Positions 1 through 8,993 of a stretch of DNA of 35,738 bases are shown piece after piece. Position 1 is the stretch's first letter. Every line of letters begins with the position of its first letter. Origin of the DNA: Gemmiger sp. An120 (GTDB lineage Bacteria > Bacillota > Clostridia > Oscillospirales > Ruminococcaceae); NCBI RefSeq assembly GCF_002160955.1, contig NZ_NFLN01000024.1, forward strand, positions 1 through 35,738. The letters are read 5' to 3'. Under the pieces are notes generated by a model. The model was given only the letters and a program-made list of their open reading frames with translations, was not told the DNA's origin and searched no databases. Made by a program: the position numbers and the translations under genes.

Positions 1-39
1 GGGCCATCAGGCCCGCCGCCGCGGTTTTTGTTCTGTCTG

Positions 40-2199
40 TTACTGGGGCTGCTTGACCTGCTTCATGGTCAGGGCAATCCGCTTTTTCTTCAGATCCACG
101 TCCAGCACCCGCACCCGGACCACGTCGCCCACGTGCACCGCCTGGCTGGGATGCTTGATGAACTTTTCGCTGAGCTGGCTTACGTGCACCAGGCCGTCCT
201 GATGCACCCCGATGTCCACAAAGGCACCAAAATCGATCACGTTGCGCACGGTGCCCAGCAGTTCCATGCCGGGTTTCAGGTCCTCCATGCCCATCACATC
301 GCTGCGCAGCAGCGGCGGTGGCAGCTCGTCCCGCATATCCCGGCCGGGCCGCACCAGCTCGGACACGATGTCCCGCAGGGTGGGTTCGCCCACGCCGGTT
401 TCCTCGCAGAGGGCCTTGTAGCCCACCGCCTCCACCGTTTTGGGCAGGGAGGCAATGGCCGGGGTGCCCACATCCGCCAGGGAGAAGCCGCACTTTTTCA
501 GCACGGCCGAGGCGGCGGCGTAGCTTTCCGGATGCACGGCGGTGGCGTCCAGCGGATCGGCCGCGCCGGGCAGCCGCAGAAAGCCCGCGCACTGTTCAAA
601 GGCCTTGGGGCCCAGCCCCTTGACCTTTTTCAGCTGCGCCCGGGAGGTAAAGGCGCCCTCTTCCTCCCGGCGGGCCACGATGTTCTTTGCGGTGGTGGCG
701 GTAATGCCCGCCACCCGGGCCAGCAGCGGGGCGCTGGCGGTGTTCAGGTCCACGCCCACCGTGTTGACGCAGTCCTCCACCACCCCGTCCAGGGTTTCGT
801 TCAGCCGCTTGGCGGGCATATCGTGCTGGTACTGGCCCACGCCCACGGCCTTGGGATCGATCTTGACCAGTTCCGCCAGCGGGTCCTGCAGGCGGCGGGC
901 GATGGAGACCGCGCTGCGCAGGTTCACGTCATACTGGGGGAACTCCTCCGCGGCCAGCTTGCTGGCGGAGTAAACACTGGCCCCCGCCTCGCTGACCACC
1001 ATGTACTGCACGCCGCCGCCCAGTTCCCGGATCACGTCGGCGGCAAAGAGTTCGGTCTCCTTGCCGGCGGTGCCGTTGCCGATGGCGATGATCTCCACCC
1101 CATGGCGGCGGATCAGCTGCTTGATGATGGTTTTGGCCTGCTCCACCCGCTTGAACTCCGGCACCGGGTAGACCACGGCGGTGTCCAGCACCTTGCCGGT
1201 GGGGTCCACCACCGCCACCTTGCAGCCCATGCGGTAGCCCGGGTCCAGGCCCATGGCCACCTTGCCCCGGATGGGCGGCTGCAGCAGCAGCTGGCGCAGG
1301 TTCTCGCCAAACACCTGAATGGCCCCCTCAGCGGCCTTGTCGGTCAGGGCGGCGCGCACCTCCCGCTCCATGCTGGGATGGATCAGGCGGGTGTAGGCAT
1401 CCCGGGCGGCGGCGTCCATCTGGGCGGCGCTGGCCCCGCCGGACTTTTTCACAAACATCCGGCAGACAAGATCGGCGGTGCGGTCCGGGTCCACGGCCAC
1501 CTCCACCTTGAGGAAGCCCTCCCGCTCGCCCCGGTCCAGGGCCAGCACCCGGTGGCCCGCGATGCGGCTTACCGGCTCGGAAAAATCATAATACTGGGCA
1601 TAGACGCTGTCCTTGTCCGGGTCGGCAGCATGGCTGTTCACCTGCCCGAAGGCATTGTAGAACCGGCGCAGCTCCGCCCGCAGATGGGCGTCGTCGCTGA
1701 TCTGCTCGGCCAGAATGTCCCGGGCGCCGGCCAGGGCGGCTGCCGCGTCGGGCACCTCTTCGTTGCAATAGCCGGCGGCCTCTTTTTCCACGTCCAGGCG
1801 CGGGTCCTGGGCCAGCAGCGCGTCCGCCAGGGGCTGCAGCCCCCGGGCCTTGGCCACGCTGGCGCGGGTCTTGCGCTTGGGCTTGTAGGGCCGGTACAGG
1901 TCCTCCAGTTCGGCCAGGGTGGCCGCTTTGGCCAGCGCCGCGTCCAGTTCCGCCGTCAAAGCGCCCTGGGTTTCGATGGAGGCGCGCACCTCGCTGCGGC
2001 GCTTGTCCAGGCCGCGCAGGTACTCCAGCCGGTCGGCCAGCTGGCGCAGGGCCTGGTCATCCATGGAATGGGTGGCCTCCTTGCGGTAACGGGCGATAAA
2101 CGGGATGGTGTTGCCCGCGTCGATCAGTTCAATGGCGGCGTCCACCCAGCGGGGCTCCAGCCCCAGCTCGGCGGCGATCTGTTGGGTATGCTCGTTCAT
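40..2199 (-). CDS. tex: Tex-family RNA-binding transcription accessory protein
   Basis: A 719-residue protein of normal Tex length. Tex proteins are cytoplasmic nucleic-acid-binding factors linked to transcription and RNA handling. Visible order: an N-terminal helical Tex region with the family signature around residues 101-125 (LYRPYKPKRKTRA), a YqgF/RNase H-like domain from about residue 312 (MGLDPGYRMGCK), a helix-hairpin-helix pair around 480-550 (VAGITATTAKNIVARR and VKGLGPKAFEQ), and a C-terminal S1 domain from about 643 (VIDFGAFVDIGVHQDGLVHVSQ). The start is the ATG at 2197-2199. It overlaps the stop of the upstream yfhO gene by four bases (ATGA), so the two are probably co-transcribed and translationally coupled. 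A GAAAGGAAA sequence lies upstream inside yfhO. No terminator with a T-run is visible before the window edge. The identification is very secure; the exact cellular role is known only broadly for the family. Confidence 0.96.
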   Translation of the reverse strand: MNEHTQQIAAELGLEPRWVDAAIELIDAGNTIPFIARYRKEATHSMDDQALRQLADRLEYLRGLDKRRSEVRASIETQGALTAELDAALAKAATLAELEDLYRPYKPKRKTRASVAKARGLQPLADALLAQDPRLDVEKEAAGYCNEEVPDAAAALAGARDILAEQISDDAHLRAELRRFYNAFGQVNSHAADPDKDSVYAQYYDFSEPVSRIAGHRVLALDRGEREGFLKVEVAVDPDRTADLVCRMFVKKSGGASAAQMDAAARDAYTRLIHPSMEREVRAALTDKAAEGAIQVFGENLRQLLLQPPIRGKVAMGLDPGYRMGCKVAVVDPTGKVLDTAVVYPVPEFKRVEQAKTIIKQLIRRHGVEIIAIGNGTAGKETELFAADVIRELGGGVQYMVVSEAGASVYSASKLAAEEFPQYDVNLRSAVSIARRLQDPLAELVKIDPKAVGVGQYQHDMPAKRLNETLDGVVEDCVNTVGVDLNTASAPLLARVAGITATTAKNIVARREEEGAFTSRAQLKKVKGLGPKAFEQCAGFLRLPGAADPLDATAVHPESYAAASAVLKKCGFSLADVGTPAIASLPKTVEAVGYKALCEETGVGEPTLRDIVSELVRPGRDMRDELPPPLLRSDVMGMEDLKPGMELLGTVRNVIDFGAFVDIGVHQDGLVHVSQLSEKFIKHPSQAVHVGDVVRVRVLDVDLKKKRIALTMKQVKQPQ

Positions 2200-4625
2200 A
2201 GGTCGGTGTTTCCTTTCGGTAGTTCAACAGAAAACGATTCGTTCTCAGAATCGGCGGGTTCGTTGGAAACCGGCGCCGGTGCGGATACGGGGGCCGGTTT
2301 GCGGCGGCGGTATACCAGCCAGGCCATCCAGCCCAGCCAGATCAGCACCGCCGTGCCGGCCACCGCGGCGCTCTGGGCCAGGCCCGGGGTGTGGTAGTCC
2401 AGCCGGATGGTGTTCTCCCCCGCTCCGGCGGGCACGGCGATCATGCCGCCGCTTACCTTTTCCACCGGCACGGTCTCGCCGTTCACGGTGGCGGTCCAGC
2501 CCTCGGTGTAGGGCACGCTGAAGAACACCAGGTTGTCGCTGTCCAGGGTGATGGTGGCGGTGAATCCGTAGTTGTCCGCCACAAAGCTGTCCGCCGCGCT
2601 GGCCCGGCGGGCGGCGGCGTCCTCCGCATAAGCGTCGTAGTCCCGGTCCACCAGATCGGTGCTTTCCAGCTGGGTCAGCCAGCTGCCGTACTGCTCGATC
2701 TGTTCTTCGTCCAGCACCAGCGCCCGCATCAGGACGTTGGAGCGCTTGTCCTCCGGGATGGCGTCCAGCTGCTCCTGGGTGATGTAGCTGTCGTAGGTGA
2801 AGCCCATCGGCACCCAGTTCTCGTTCTCGTAGACCGCGTAGCTGCCGATCTCGCCCCAGAAGGTCCAGCCCTGCTCCTCCACCACATCCAGGAAGTTGGC
2901 CTGTTCATCCAGCGGCATCAGGGTGAACCGCACGCTCAGCAGGCCGCGCAGGGCGTAATTCTCCACCTCCGGCTTGCTGCTCACGTCCCGCTTGACCCCC
3001 AGCTGCGGATAGAACTCCATGATGCTGGGCTCCACCGTGGTGCTGAAGAACTGCAGGTTGGAGATACCGGTCCACATGCTCAGGTTATCAAAAGTCTCAT
3101 AGGTGTCGGTGCGGTAGAAGCCCTCCGGCAGCGCCTCGGCCAGCTGGAAGCCCTCCACATAGCATTCCTGCCGGTAGCCGCCGTCCCGCTCCCACTGGGG
3201 GAACTTGCCGATGGCAAAGTGGAACACGCTGTACAGGCAGGAGAAAGCCAGCACCGCCGCCAGCAGCGCCCGGGGCATGCGGGGCCCGCGCTCGTACCAG
3301 ACCAGCACCATCCAGAAGATCAGCAGGCCTGCCACGCCCAGGCCCAGCATCAGCCAGTACTGACTGGGCTGCTGCAGCACGCCGAAGGTCCATTCGCCCT
3401 CGTCCCCTTCCACCGGCACCACCGCCAGCGCCACGGTGCTGAGCAGGATGATCAGGCTGGGCAGGATACCTTTGCGGGGGATGTCCACCCCTTCGTCCTC
3501 CAAAGCCAGCATGCTGGCGCCGCACAGAATCAGCACCGGCATATACCACCAGCGGGCGTAGTAGCTGGAGTTCAGGGCATAAAAGGCCGAATTGAGCACC
3601 GGCACCATGGCGCAGAGCCCGCAGATAAACAGCAGCCGGCGGAAAGCATGCCCCTGCCGGGTGCGCAGCCAGGCCAGCGCCGCCGAAAAGCCGATCAGCG
3701 GCAGATAGGCGGTCATGCTGGTGTGCTTGATGGTGCAGTCGGTGAACATGTTGGGAAGATAGGGCGGGTCCGGCGGGAAGAACAGGTTGTAGAAGATGGC
3801 AAAGTACTGCTGCACCTTGCCGTATAACAGAAAGCCGTATCCGCTGGAGAAGTTCACGGTGCGGGGGTTCTGGGACAGGCTCAGCAGCGCGGGCCAGGCC
3901 AGCACACAGCCCATGGCGCTGCCCAGCAGGCTTTCAAAGGCCAGCCGCCCGAACAGCCGCGGGGTGATATGCCAGGAGCGGGTGGTACATTTGCAGACAA
4001 AATACAACACCAGGAACACGATCTGCCCGGCAAAGAAGAAGTAGTTGTTCAGGAAATTGACCGCCACCACAAAGGCGAACAGCCCCCGCCGGTCCTCGTA
4101 CACCGCCTCGTCCAGCGCCCAGAGCAGGTACGGGAACAGGGCGATGCCGTCCACAAAGGTGAAGAAAAAGGTGTTGTAGATGGTAAAGCCGGAAAAGGCG
4201 TACAGGCATCCGGCGATGACCGCCAGATTCTGCCGCCTGGCGTACCGGCGCACCCATAAATAGGCGCCGCCGCCGGCCACCGCGTATTTCAGGCAGAGCA
4301 TCGGCACCATCAGGTAGGGCTGCCAGGAAGCGGGCAGGATGCAGCTGAGCCAGAAAAACGGCGAGCCCAGCAGATAGTAGGAGTAGCTGTTCACAAAGCC
4401 GCTGCCCATATCGGTGGCCCAGCTCCAGCTGCCGCCCTCTTTTACAAAGGCGTTGGCGTACTGGGTAAAGGAGATGTACTGGCTGTTGAAGTCGCCGCAA
4501 TAGAGGAAAAAGCCCTTGTCCACCACCAAAAAGGGCAAAAAGATGCACGCGGCTCCCAATGCGCAGAAGCCAAAGGTCATCCAGTACAGGTTCGGGCGGG
4601 GTGTAAGCTGCCGCACAGGCTGCAT
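2196..4625 (-). CDS. yfhO: YfhO-family polytopic membrane protein
   Basis: An 809-residue integral membrane protein. It has about a dozen hydrophobic segments in the N-terminal two thirds and a soluble region (about residues 480-750) before a last membrane helix. The family signature near the start (FLYCGDFNSQYISF, followed by a GSGFVNSYSYYLLGSPFF-like stretch) matches YfhO proteins. In Bacillus and Listeria, YfhO works with a polyprenyl-phosphate sugar transferase to glycosylate lipoteichoic or wall teichoic acids outside the membrane. Here that role is an inference from the family, because no partner transferase is adjacent. The start chosen is the ATG at 4623-4625, preceded by GAGGAGG at good spacing; an in-frame upstream extension reads through the promoter region and is not credible. 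The C-terminus after the last helix is short, basic (YRRRKP), then Pro/Ala/Ser-rich. The stop overlaps the tex start. Confidence 0.9.
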   Translation of the reverse strand: MQPVRQLTPRPNLYWMTFGFCALGAACIFLPFLVVDKGFFLYCGDFNSQYISFTQYANAFVKEGGSWSWATDMGSGFVNSYSYYLLGSPFFWLSCILPASWQPYLMVPMLCLKYAVAGGGAYLWVRRYARRQNLAVIAGCLYAFSGFTIYNTFFFTFVDGIALFPYLLWALDEAVYEDRRGLFAFVVAVNFLNNYFFFAGQIVFLVLYFVCKCTTRSWHITPRLFGRLAFESLLGSAMGCVLAWPALLSLSQNPRTVNFSSGYGFLLYGKVQQYFAIFYNLFFPPDPPYLPNMFTDCTIKHTSMTAYLPLIGFSAALAWLRTRQGHAFRRLLFICGLCAMVPVLNSAFYALNSSYYARWWYMPVLILCGASMLALEDEGVDIPRKGILPSLIILLSTVALAVVPVEGDEGEWTFGVLQQPSQYWLMLGLGVAGLLIFWMVLVWYERGPRMPRALLAAVLAFSCLYSVFHFAIGKFPQWERDGGYRQECYVEGFQLAEALPEGFYRTDTYETFDNLSMWTGISNLQFFSTTVEPSIMEFYPQLGVKRDVSSKPEVENYALRGLLSVRFTLMPLDEQANFLDVVEEQGWTFWGEIGSYAVYENENWVPMGFTYDSYITQEQLDAIPEDKRSNVLMRALVLDEEQIEQYGSWLTQLESTDLVDRDYDAYAEDAAARRASAADSFVADNYGFTATITLDSDNLVFFSVPYTEGWTATVNGETVPVEKVSGGMIAVPAGAGENTIRLDYHTPGLAQSAAVAGTAVLIWLGWMAWLVYRRRKPAPVSAPAPVSNEPADSENESFSVELPKGNTDL

Positions 4626-4662
4626 GGGATCTGCCTCCTCACAACAAATTTTGGGTTCCGGC

Positions 4663-4691
4663 CTGCCAACGGGCCGCCGGTATGGTATACT
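4663..4691 (+). promoter_or_regulatory. Putative promoter of yfbR
   Basis: CTGCCA (4663-4668) and TATACT (4686-4691) are separated by 17 bases, with a TGG extended -10. This lies 70 bases before the yfbR start and within the divergent yfhO-yfbR gap. Confidence 0.5.
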
Positions 4692-4761
4692 GGAACGGAA
4701 GACCCGGGCGGACGCAAGCCGTCCACCTGTAATACGAGTCAACCGGGAGGAACCTTGCAAA

Positions 4762-5358
4762 ATGGAACACTATTCTCTCAACGCGCTGCTGGCCCGGATG
4801 AAGCACATCACCCGGTGGGCGCTGATGCACAGCACCCGCACCGAGACCCTGAGCGAACACACCGCCGACACCGCGCTGCTGGCCCACACCTTGGGGCTGA
4901 TTGCCCGGGATATGCTGGGCCAGGCCGGGGTGCGGCCCGAAACGCTGGCCGCCGCGGCCCTGTACCACGACGCGCCGGAGATTCTGACCGGCGACATGCC
5001 TACCCCGGTAAAATACAAGAATGAAGCCCTCAAGACCGCCTACAAGGCGCTGGAGCGGCAGAGCGCCTGCCAGATGGCGATACTGGCGGCCCCGCCGTTG
5101 CAGGACACGCTGGCAGGCTTTCTGACCGGGGACTGCCTGACAGCGGAGGAAAAAACGCTGCTGAAAGCCGCCGACCGGCTGAGCGCCCTGATCAAATGCG
5201 GTGAAGAGGTGCGGGCCGGCAACGGGGAGTTCCGGGCCGCGCTGGCCCAGCAGCAGGCGGCGCTGGAGGCGATGGCCTGCCCGGCAGCGGACTATTTTAT
5301 GGCCCACATGCTGCCCTGCTACGCCCTGACGCTGGACGAACTGACCGCCCTGGAATAA
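4762..5358 (+). CDS. yfbR: HD-domain 5'-deoxyribonucleotidase, YfbR type
   Basis: A 198-residue HD-superfamily phosphohydrolase that closely follows Escherichia coli YfbR from memory. YfbR removes phosphate from deoxyribonucleoside 5'-monophosphates in the cytoplasm and so takes part in nucleotide pool balance. The metal ligands are visible at His33 (SEHTADTALLAHTL), His69-Asp70 (ALYHDAPEILTGDMPTPVKY) and Asp138 (KAADRLSALIKC). The spacing is nearly identical to E. coli (33, 68-69, 137). The motif LTGDMPTPVKY is diagnostic of this branch. The start is the ATG at 4762 with GGGAGGA just upstream; an in-frame upstream extension covers the promoter and is rejected. The gene converges on dusB with only four bases between the two stops and no terminator hairpin there. 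Confidence 0.93.
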   Translation: MEHYSLNALLARMKHITRWALMHSTRTETLSEHTADTALLAHTLGLIARDMLGQAGVRPETLAAAALYHDAPEILTGDMPTPVKYKNEALKTAYKALERQSACQMAILAAPPLQDTLAGFLTGDCLTAEEKTLLKAADRLSALIKCGEEVRAGNGEFRAALAQQQAALEAMACPAADYFMAHMLPCYALTLDELTALE

Positions 5359-5362
5359 GGCA

Positions 5363-6334
5363 TCAGCTGTTCTCCTGCCAGATCTTTTCGATCAGGCGGT
5401 CGATGTCGGGAAAATGCTCCAGCCGGCTGCACTCCGCCCGCAGGGCGGCGGCCCCGCGCAGGCCTTTCATATAGTGGATAGCCTGGCTGCGGGCCTGGGG
5501 CATGGCCACCCACTCGCCCTTGTTCTCGCACATCTCGTACACCTGGCGGCGGAGTTCTTCCATCCGCTGGCGCAGGGTGGGCGGCGGCGGGGCGGGCTCC
5601 CCTTTCAGCATGGCGGCAATCTCGCCGAACAGCCAGGGGTTGCCCAGCGCGCCCCGACCTACCATGACCCCGTCGCAGCCGGTGGCCTCCATCATGGCGC
5701 GGGCTTCGTCGGCGGTGGTGATATCCCCGTTGCCCAGCACCGGCACCGACACCGCCGCCTTGACCGCGGCGATCACCGACCAGTCCACCGTGCCGGGGAT
5801 GTACATCTGCTCCCGGGTGCGGCCGTGCACCGCGATCAGAGCCGCGCCCGCCGCTTCACAGGCTTTGGCGGTCTCCACGGCGGTGATATGGTCGCCGTCC
5901 CAGCCGGCGCGCATCTTGACGGTGACAGGGCGGCCGTCCGAGGCCTCCACCACCGCCGCCACGATCCGCCCGCAGAGGGCCGGGTCCAGCAGCAGACGGC
6001 TGCCCGCGCCGGAAGAGGTGATCTTGGGGGCCGGACAACCCATATTGATGTCGATAAAATCGTAGTCGTAGTGCTGAATCAGCCGGGCAGCCTGGCCCAT
6101 GGTTTCCGGTTCAGCCCCGAACAGCTGCACCCCATAGGGGGCGCCGTTGGGCTTGCAGCGGATCAGCTGGGCGCTTTTTTTATCGCCGAAGGTAAGCGCC
6201 TTGGCGCTGACCATCTCGCTGACGGTATAGGCCGCCCCGTGGCGGACAGCCATGTCCCGGCAGGCGGCGTCGGTAAAGCCGGCCATGGGGGCCAGCGCCG
6301 CGCCGGGGGCAAGAGGGATGGATGCTATCTTCAT
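5363..6334 (-). CDS. dusB: tRNA dihydrouridine synthase, DusB type
   Basis: A 323-residue flavoprotein of normal length for the Dus family. It reduces specific uridines in the tRNA D-loop to dihydrouridine with FMN and NADPH. The N-terminal APMAGFTDAACRDMA opens the TIM barrel. The catalytic cysteine is Cys100 in DFIDINMGCPAPKITSSGAG, the same number as in E. coli DusB. FMN-binding stretches follow (VTVKMRAGW, AVHGRTREQMY, VLGNGDI, GVMVGRGALGNPWLF). A helical C-terminal domain ends the protein. The last hundred residues match the DusB/NifR3 branch, although subfamily choice without alignment is less certain than the enzyme class. It is transcribed divergently from polA; the 138-base gap carries an inverted repeat and promoter-like elements. 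Confidence 0.93.
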   Translation of the reverse strand: MKIASIPLAPGAALAPMAGFTDAACRDMAVRHGAAYTVSEMVSAKALTFGDKKSAQLIRCKPNGAPYGVQLFGAEPETMGQAARLIQHYDYDFIDINMGCPAPKITSSGAGSRLLLDPALCGRIVAAVVEASDGRPVTVKMRAGWDGDHITAVETAKACEAAGAALIAVHGRTREQMYIPGTVDWSVIAAVKAAVSVPVLGNGDITTADEARAMMEATGCDGVMVGRGALGNPWLFGEIAAMLKGEPAPPPPTLRQRMEELRRQVYEMCENKGEWVAMPQARSQAIHYMKGLRGAAALRAECSRLEHFPDIDRLIEKIWQENS

Positions 6335-6387
6335 GCAAAACCTGCTTTTCTCTAGGATACGCGGCGCAAAAACCGCGGTTACTGGTT

Positions 6388-6420
6388 ATTGTACCACAAA
6401 CACGCCTTTTGTGGTATACT
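6388..6420. promoter_or_regulatory. Divergent dusB/polA promoter with 9-bp inverted repeat
   Basis: TACCACAAA (6392-6400) and TTTGTGGTA (6408-6416) form a perfect inverted repeat with a 7-base spacer. On the plus strand it runs into an extended -10, TGGTATACT, ending at 6420, placed to serve polA. On the minus strand a TACAAT (6388-6393) could serve dusB. The matching -35 sequences are weak on both strands (TACCAC at 17 bases), so activity is uncertain. The dyad could be an operator or simply a short hairpin. Confidence 0.45.
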
Positions 6421-6472
6421 GAAAGAGTATGAAATTTCGGGGCCGCGGCCCCGCAGAGAGGATATACTGCCT

Positions 6473-8992
6473 ATGAAATTACTGGTTCTGGACGGCAACA
6501 GCCTGGTCAACCGGGCCTTTTACGGCATCAAGCTGCTGACCACCAAGGACGGACGCCCCACCAACGCCATCTACGGTTTTCTGAACACCCTGCAGGGGCT
6601 GATGAACGCCCACGATCCGGACGAGGTGGCCATTGCCTGGGACCTGAAAGCCCCCACCTTCCGGCACAAGATGTACGACGGCTACAAGGCCACCCGCAAG
6701 GGCATGCCCCAGGAGCTGGCGGATCAGATGCCGGTGCTGAAAGAACTGCTGGGATATCTGGGTTACCCGATGGTGAGCCGGGAGGGCTACGAGGCGGACG
6801 ATATTCTGGGCACCCTGTCCGCCGCCTGGGGCGCGCGGCAGGACGACTGCCTGCTGGCCACCGGCGACCGGGACAGCCTGCAGCTGGTGAGCGAGACCGC
6901 CACCGTGCTGCTGACCGCCACCCGCATGGGCCGCAGTGAAACGGTGGTCATGGACCTGGCCGCGGTGCGGGAGAAATACGGCGTGGAGCCCAAACAGCTG
7001 ATCCAGGTCAAGAGCCTGATGGGCGACACCAGCGACAATATCCCGGGCGTGGCGGGTATCGGTGAAAAGACCGCCCTGGCCCTGATTCAGAAGTTCGGCA
7101 CCCTGGACGGGGTGTACGAGCACATCGACGATGCGGCCATCAAGCCCGGCGTGCGCACCAAGCTGCTGGCACACCGGGAAGAGGCCCTGCTCAGCCGCAC
7201 CCTGGCCACCATCGACTGCGCCGCCCCCATCGAGACCGGCGAGGGCACCTACAAGCGCCAGCCCGGTGACCCGGCGGCGGCCGCCGCCATGCTGGCCGAT
7301 CTGGAGATGCACAGCATGATCGGCCGCCTGGGCCTGCCCGAGCCGGGCGCGGCTGCCCCGGCCGCGGCGGCGGAAGTTCCGGCGGCCTGCCTTTCTCCCC
7401 TGCCCGAATCTCTGACCGGCCCGGTATATCTGGCCCGGGGCGAACAGGGCTGGTACGCCGTGGCCGACGGCGCGCCTTACTCGGTGGAAGAAGACCGGCT
7501 GCCCGCCCTGCTGGACGGCGAAGCGGAACTGCGGGTATTTGACGCAAAGCCCCTTTACCACATCGCGCTGGACGCGGGCGGCGAGGGCAAGGCCATCACC
7601 TTTGACGGCAAGCTGGCCGCCTATCTGCTGAACCCCTCCGCCAGCGAATACTCGGTGGGTCATCTGGCCGCTGAATACGGGGTGCAGCCCGCCTTTGTGT
7701 GCGAGGACTGCCCCGACGCGGGGGTGCTGGCGGGCCTGTGCGAAGCTCTGCAGGCCAAGGTGACCGCCGATGGCATGGACGAGCTGCTGCGCACCATCGA
7801 GCTGCCGCTGGCCCGGGTGCTGGCGGACATGGAGCGGTACGGCATGCAGCTGGACGGGGCGGGTCTGGAAGCCTTTGGCCAGACCCTGAAAACCGAACTG
7901 GACGCCTGCCTTGCCCGCATCTGGGAGGCGGTGGGGTACGAATTCAACCTGAACAGCCCCAAGCAGCTGGGCCAGGCGCTGTTTGACAAGCTGGGCCTGC
8001 CGCCCCGCAAAAAGACCAAGAGCGGCTACTCCACCGACGCGGAAACCCTGGAAAGCCTGCGGGGCTATCATCCGGTGATCGAGGATATCCTGCAGTACCG
8101 GGTATACCAGAAACTGAACAGCACCTATGTGGAGGGGCTGCTGCGGCAGCTGGGGCCGGACGGCCGGGTGCACAGCACCTTTATCCAGACCGAGACCCGC
8201 ACCGGCCGCATCAGCTCCACCGAGCCGAATCTGCAGAACATCCCGGTGCGCACCCAGCTGGGCAGCCGCCTGCGGGAGTTCTTCACCGCGAAGCCCGGCT
8301 GGCTGCTGGCCGACGCGGACTACAGCCAGATCGAACTGCGCATCCTGGCCCATATCTCCGGCGATGAGACCATGCGGCAGGCCTTTGCCAACGGGGAGGA
8401 CATCCACCGCAGCACCGCCGCCAAGATCTACAACCTGCCCCCGGAGATGGTCACCCCGCAGCTGCGCTCCAGCGCCAAGGCGGTGAACTTCGGCATTGTG
8501 TACGGCATCGGAGCCTACAGCCTGAGCCAGGACATCGGGGTCAGCGTCAAGGAGGCCGACCAGTTCATCAAGAACTATCTGGCCACCTTCCCGGGCGTGA
8601 AGCGGTATATGGACGACACGATTGCCTTCGGGCAAGAGCATGGCTATGTGGCCACCCTGTACGGGCGGCGGCGTGCCTTGCCGGAGCTGGCCAGCAACAA
8701 CCGGAATGTGCGGGCGCTGGGCGAACGGATCGCCATGAACACCCCCATCCAGGGCACCGCGGCAGACGTGATCAAGCTGGCCATGGTGCGGGTGTGGCAG
8801 CGGCTGCGGGAGGAAAAACTGGCGGCCCGGCTGATTCTGCAGGTGCACGACGAACTGATCGTGGAGACCCCGCCCGAAGAAAAGGAGCAGGTGGCCCGCA
8901 TCCTGAAAGAGGAGATGCAGGGCGCGGCCAACTTTACCGTGCCGCTGACCGCCGACGTGGGCGAGGGCTTCACCTGGCGGGAGGCCCACTGA
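6473..8992 (+). CDS. polA: DNA polymerase I
   Basis: An 839-residue family A polymerase that acts in Okazaki fragment processing and repair. The N-terminal 5' nuclease domain shows LVLDGNSLVNRAFYG, a YEADDILG motif, ATGDRDSLQL and GDTSDNIPGVAGIGEKTA. The C-terminal polymerase domain has motif A (LLADADYSQIELRILAH), motif B (RSSAKAVNFGIVYG, the O-helix) and motif C (LQVHDELIVE). The central region, about residues 320-470, sits where the 3'-5' exonuclease belongs. I cannot find the exo I DxE motif there, so proofreading is probably absent, as in Taq and Bacillus-type enzymes. The start is the ATG at 6473, preceded by GAGAGGA and followed by MKLLVLDGN. A longer in-frame start would extend into the promoter. 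rimI follows after one base, so the two are surely co-transcribed. Confidence 0.97.
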   Translation: MKLLVLDGNSLVNRAFYGIKLLTTKDGRPTNAIYGFLNTLQGLMNAHDPDEVAIAWDLKAPTFRHKMYDGYKATRKGMPQELADQMPVLKELLGYLGYPMVSREGYEADDILGTLSAAWGARQDDCLLATGDRDSLQLVSETATVLLTATRMGRSETVVMDLAAVREKYGVEPKQLIQVKSLMGDTSDNIPGVAGIGEKTALALIQKFGTLDGVYEHIDDAAIKPGVRTKLLAHREEALLSRTLATIDCAAPIETGEGTYKRQPGDPAAAAAMLADLEMHSMIGRLGLPEPGAAAPAAAAEVPAACLSPLPESLTGPVYLARGEQGWYAVADGAPYSVEEDRLPALLDGEAELRVFDAKPLYHIALDAGGEGKAITFDGKLAAYLLNPSASEYSVGHLAAEYGVQPAFVCEDCPDAGVLAGLCEALQAKVTADGMDELLRTIELPLARVLADMERYGMQLDGAGLEAFGQTLKTELDACLARIWEAVGYEFNLNSPKQLGQALFDKLGLPPRKKTKSGYSTDAETLESLRGYHPVIEDILQYRVYQKLNSTYVEGLLRQLGPDGRVHSTFIQTETRTGRISSTEPNLQNIPVRTQLGSRLREFFTAKPGWLLADADYSQIELRILAHISGDETMRQAFANGEDIHRSTAAKIYNLPPEMVTPQLRSSAKAVNFGIVYGIGAYSLSQDIGVSVKEADQFIKNYLATFPGVKRYMDDTIAFGQEHGYVATLYGRRRALPELASNNRNVRALGERIAMNTPIQGTAADVIKLAMVRVWQRLREEKLAARLILQVHDELIVETPPEEKEQVARILKEEMQGAANFTVPLTADVGEGFTWREAH

Positions 8993-8993
8993 G

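Noticed and set aside
1-39. GGGCC-ATCA-GGCCC hairpin near the left edge as a tex terminator
   Set aside because: There is no T-run on the minus strand after it, and the window ends, so it cannot be judged.
28-2397. A 789-residue open frame on the plus strand opposite tex
   Set aside because: It is His/Gln/Gly-rich shadow coding caused by high GC at third positions. The opposite strand encodes Tex with all its domains.
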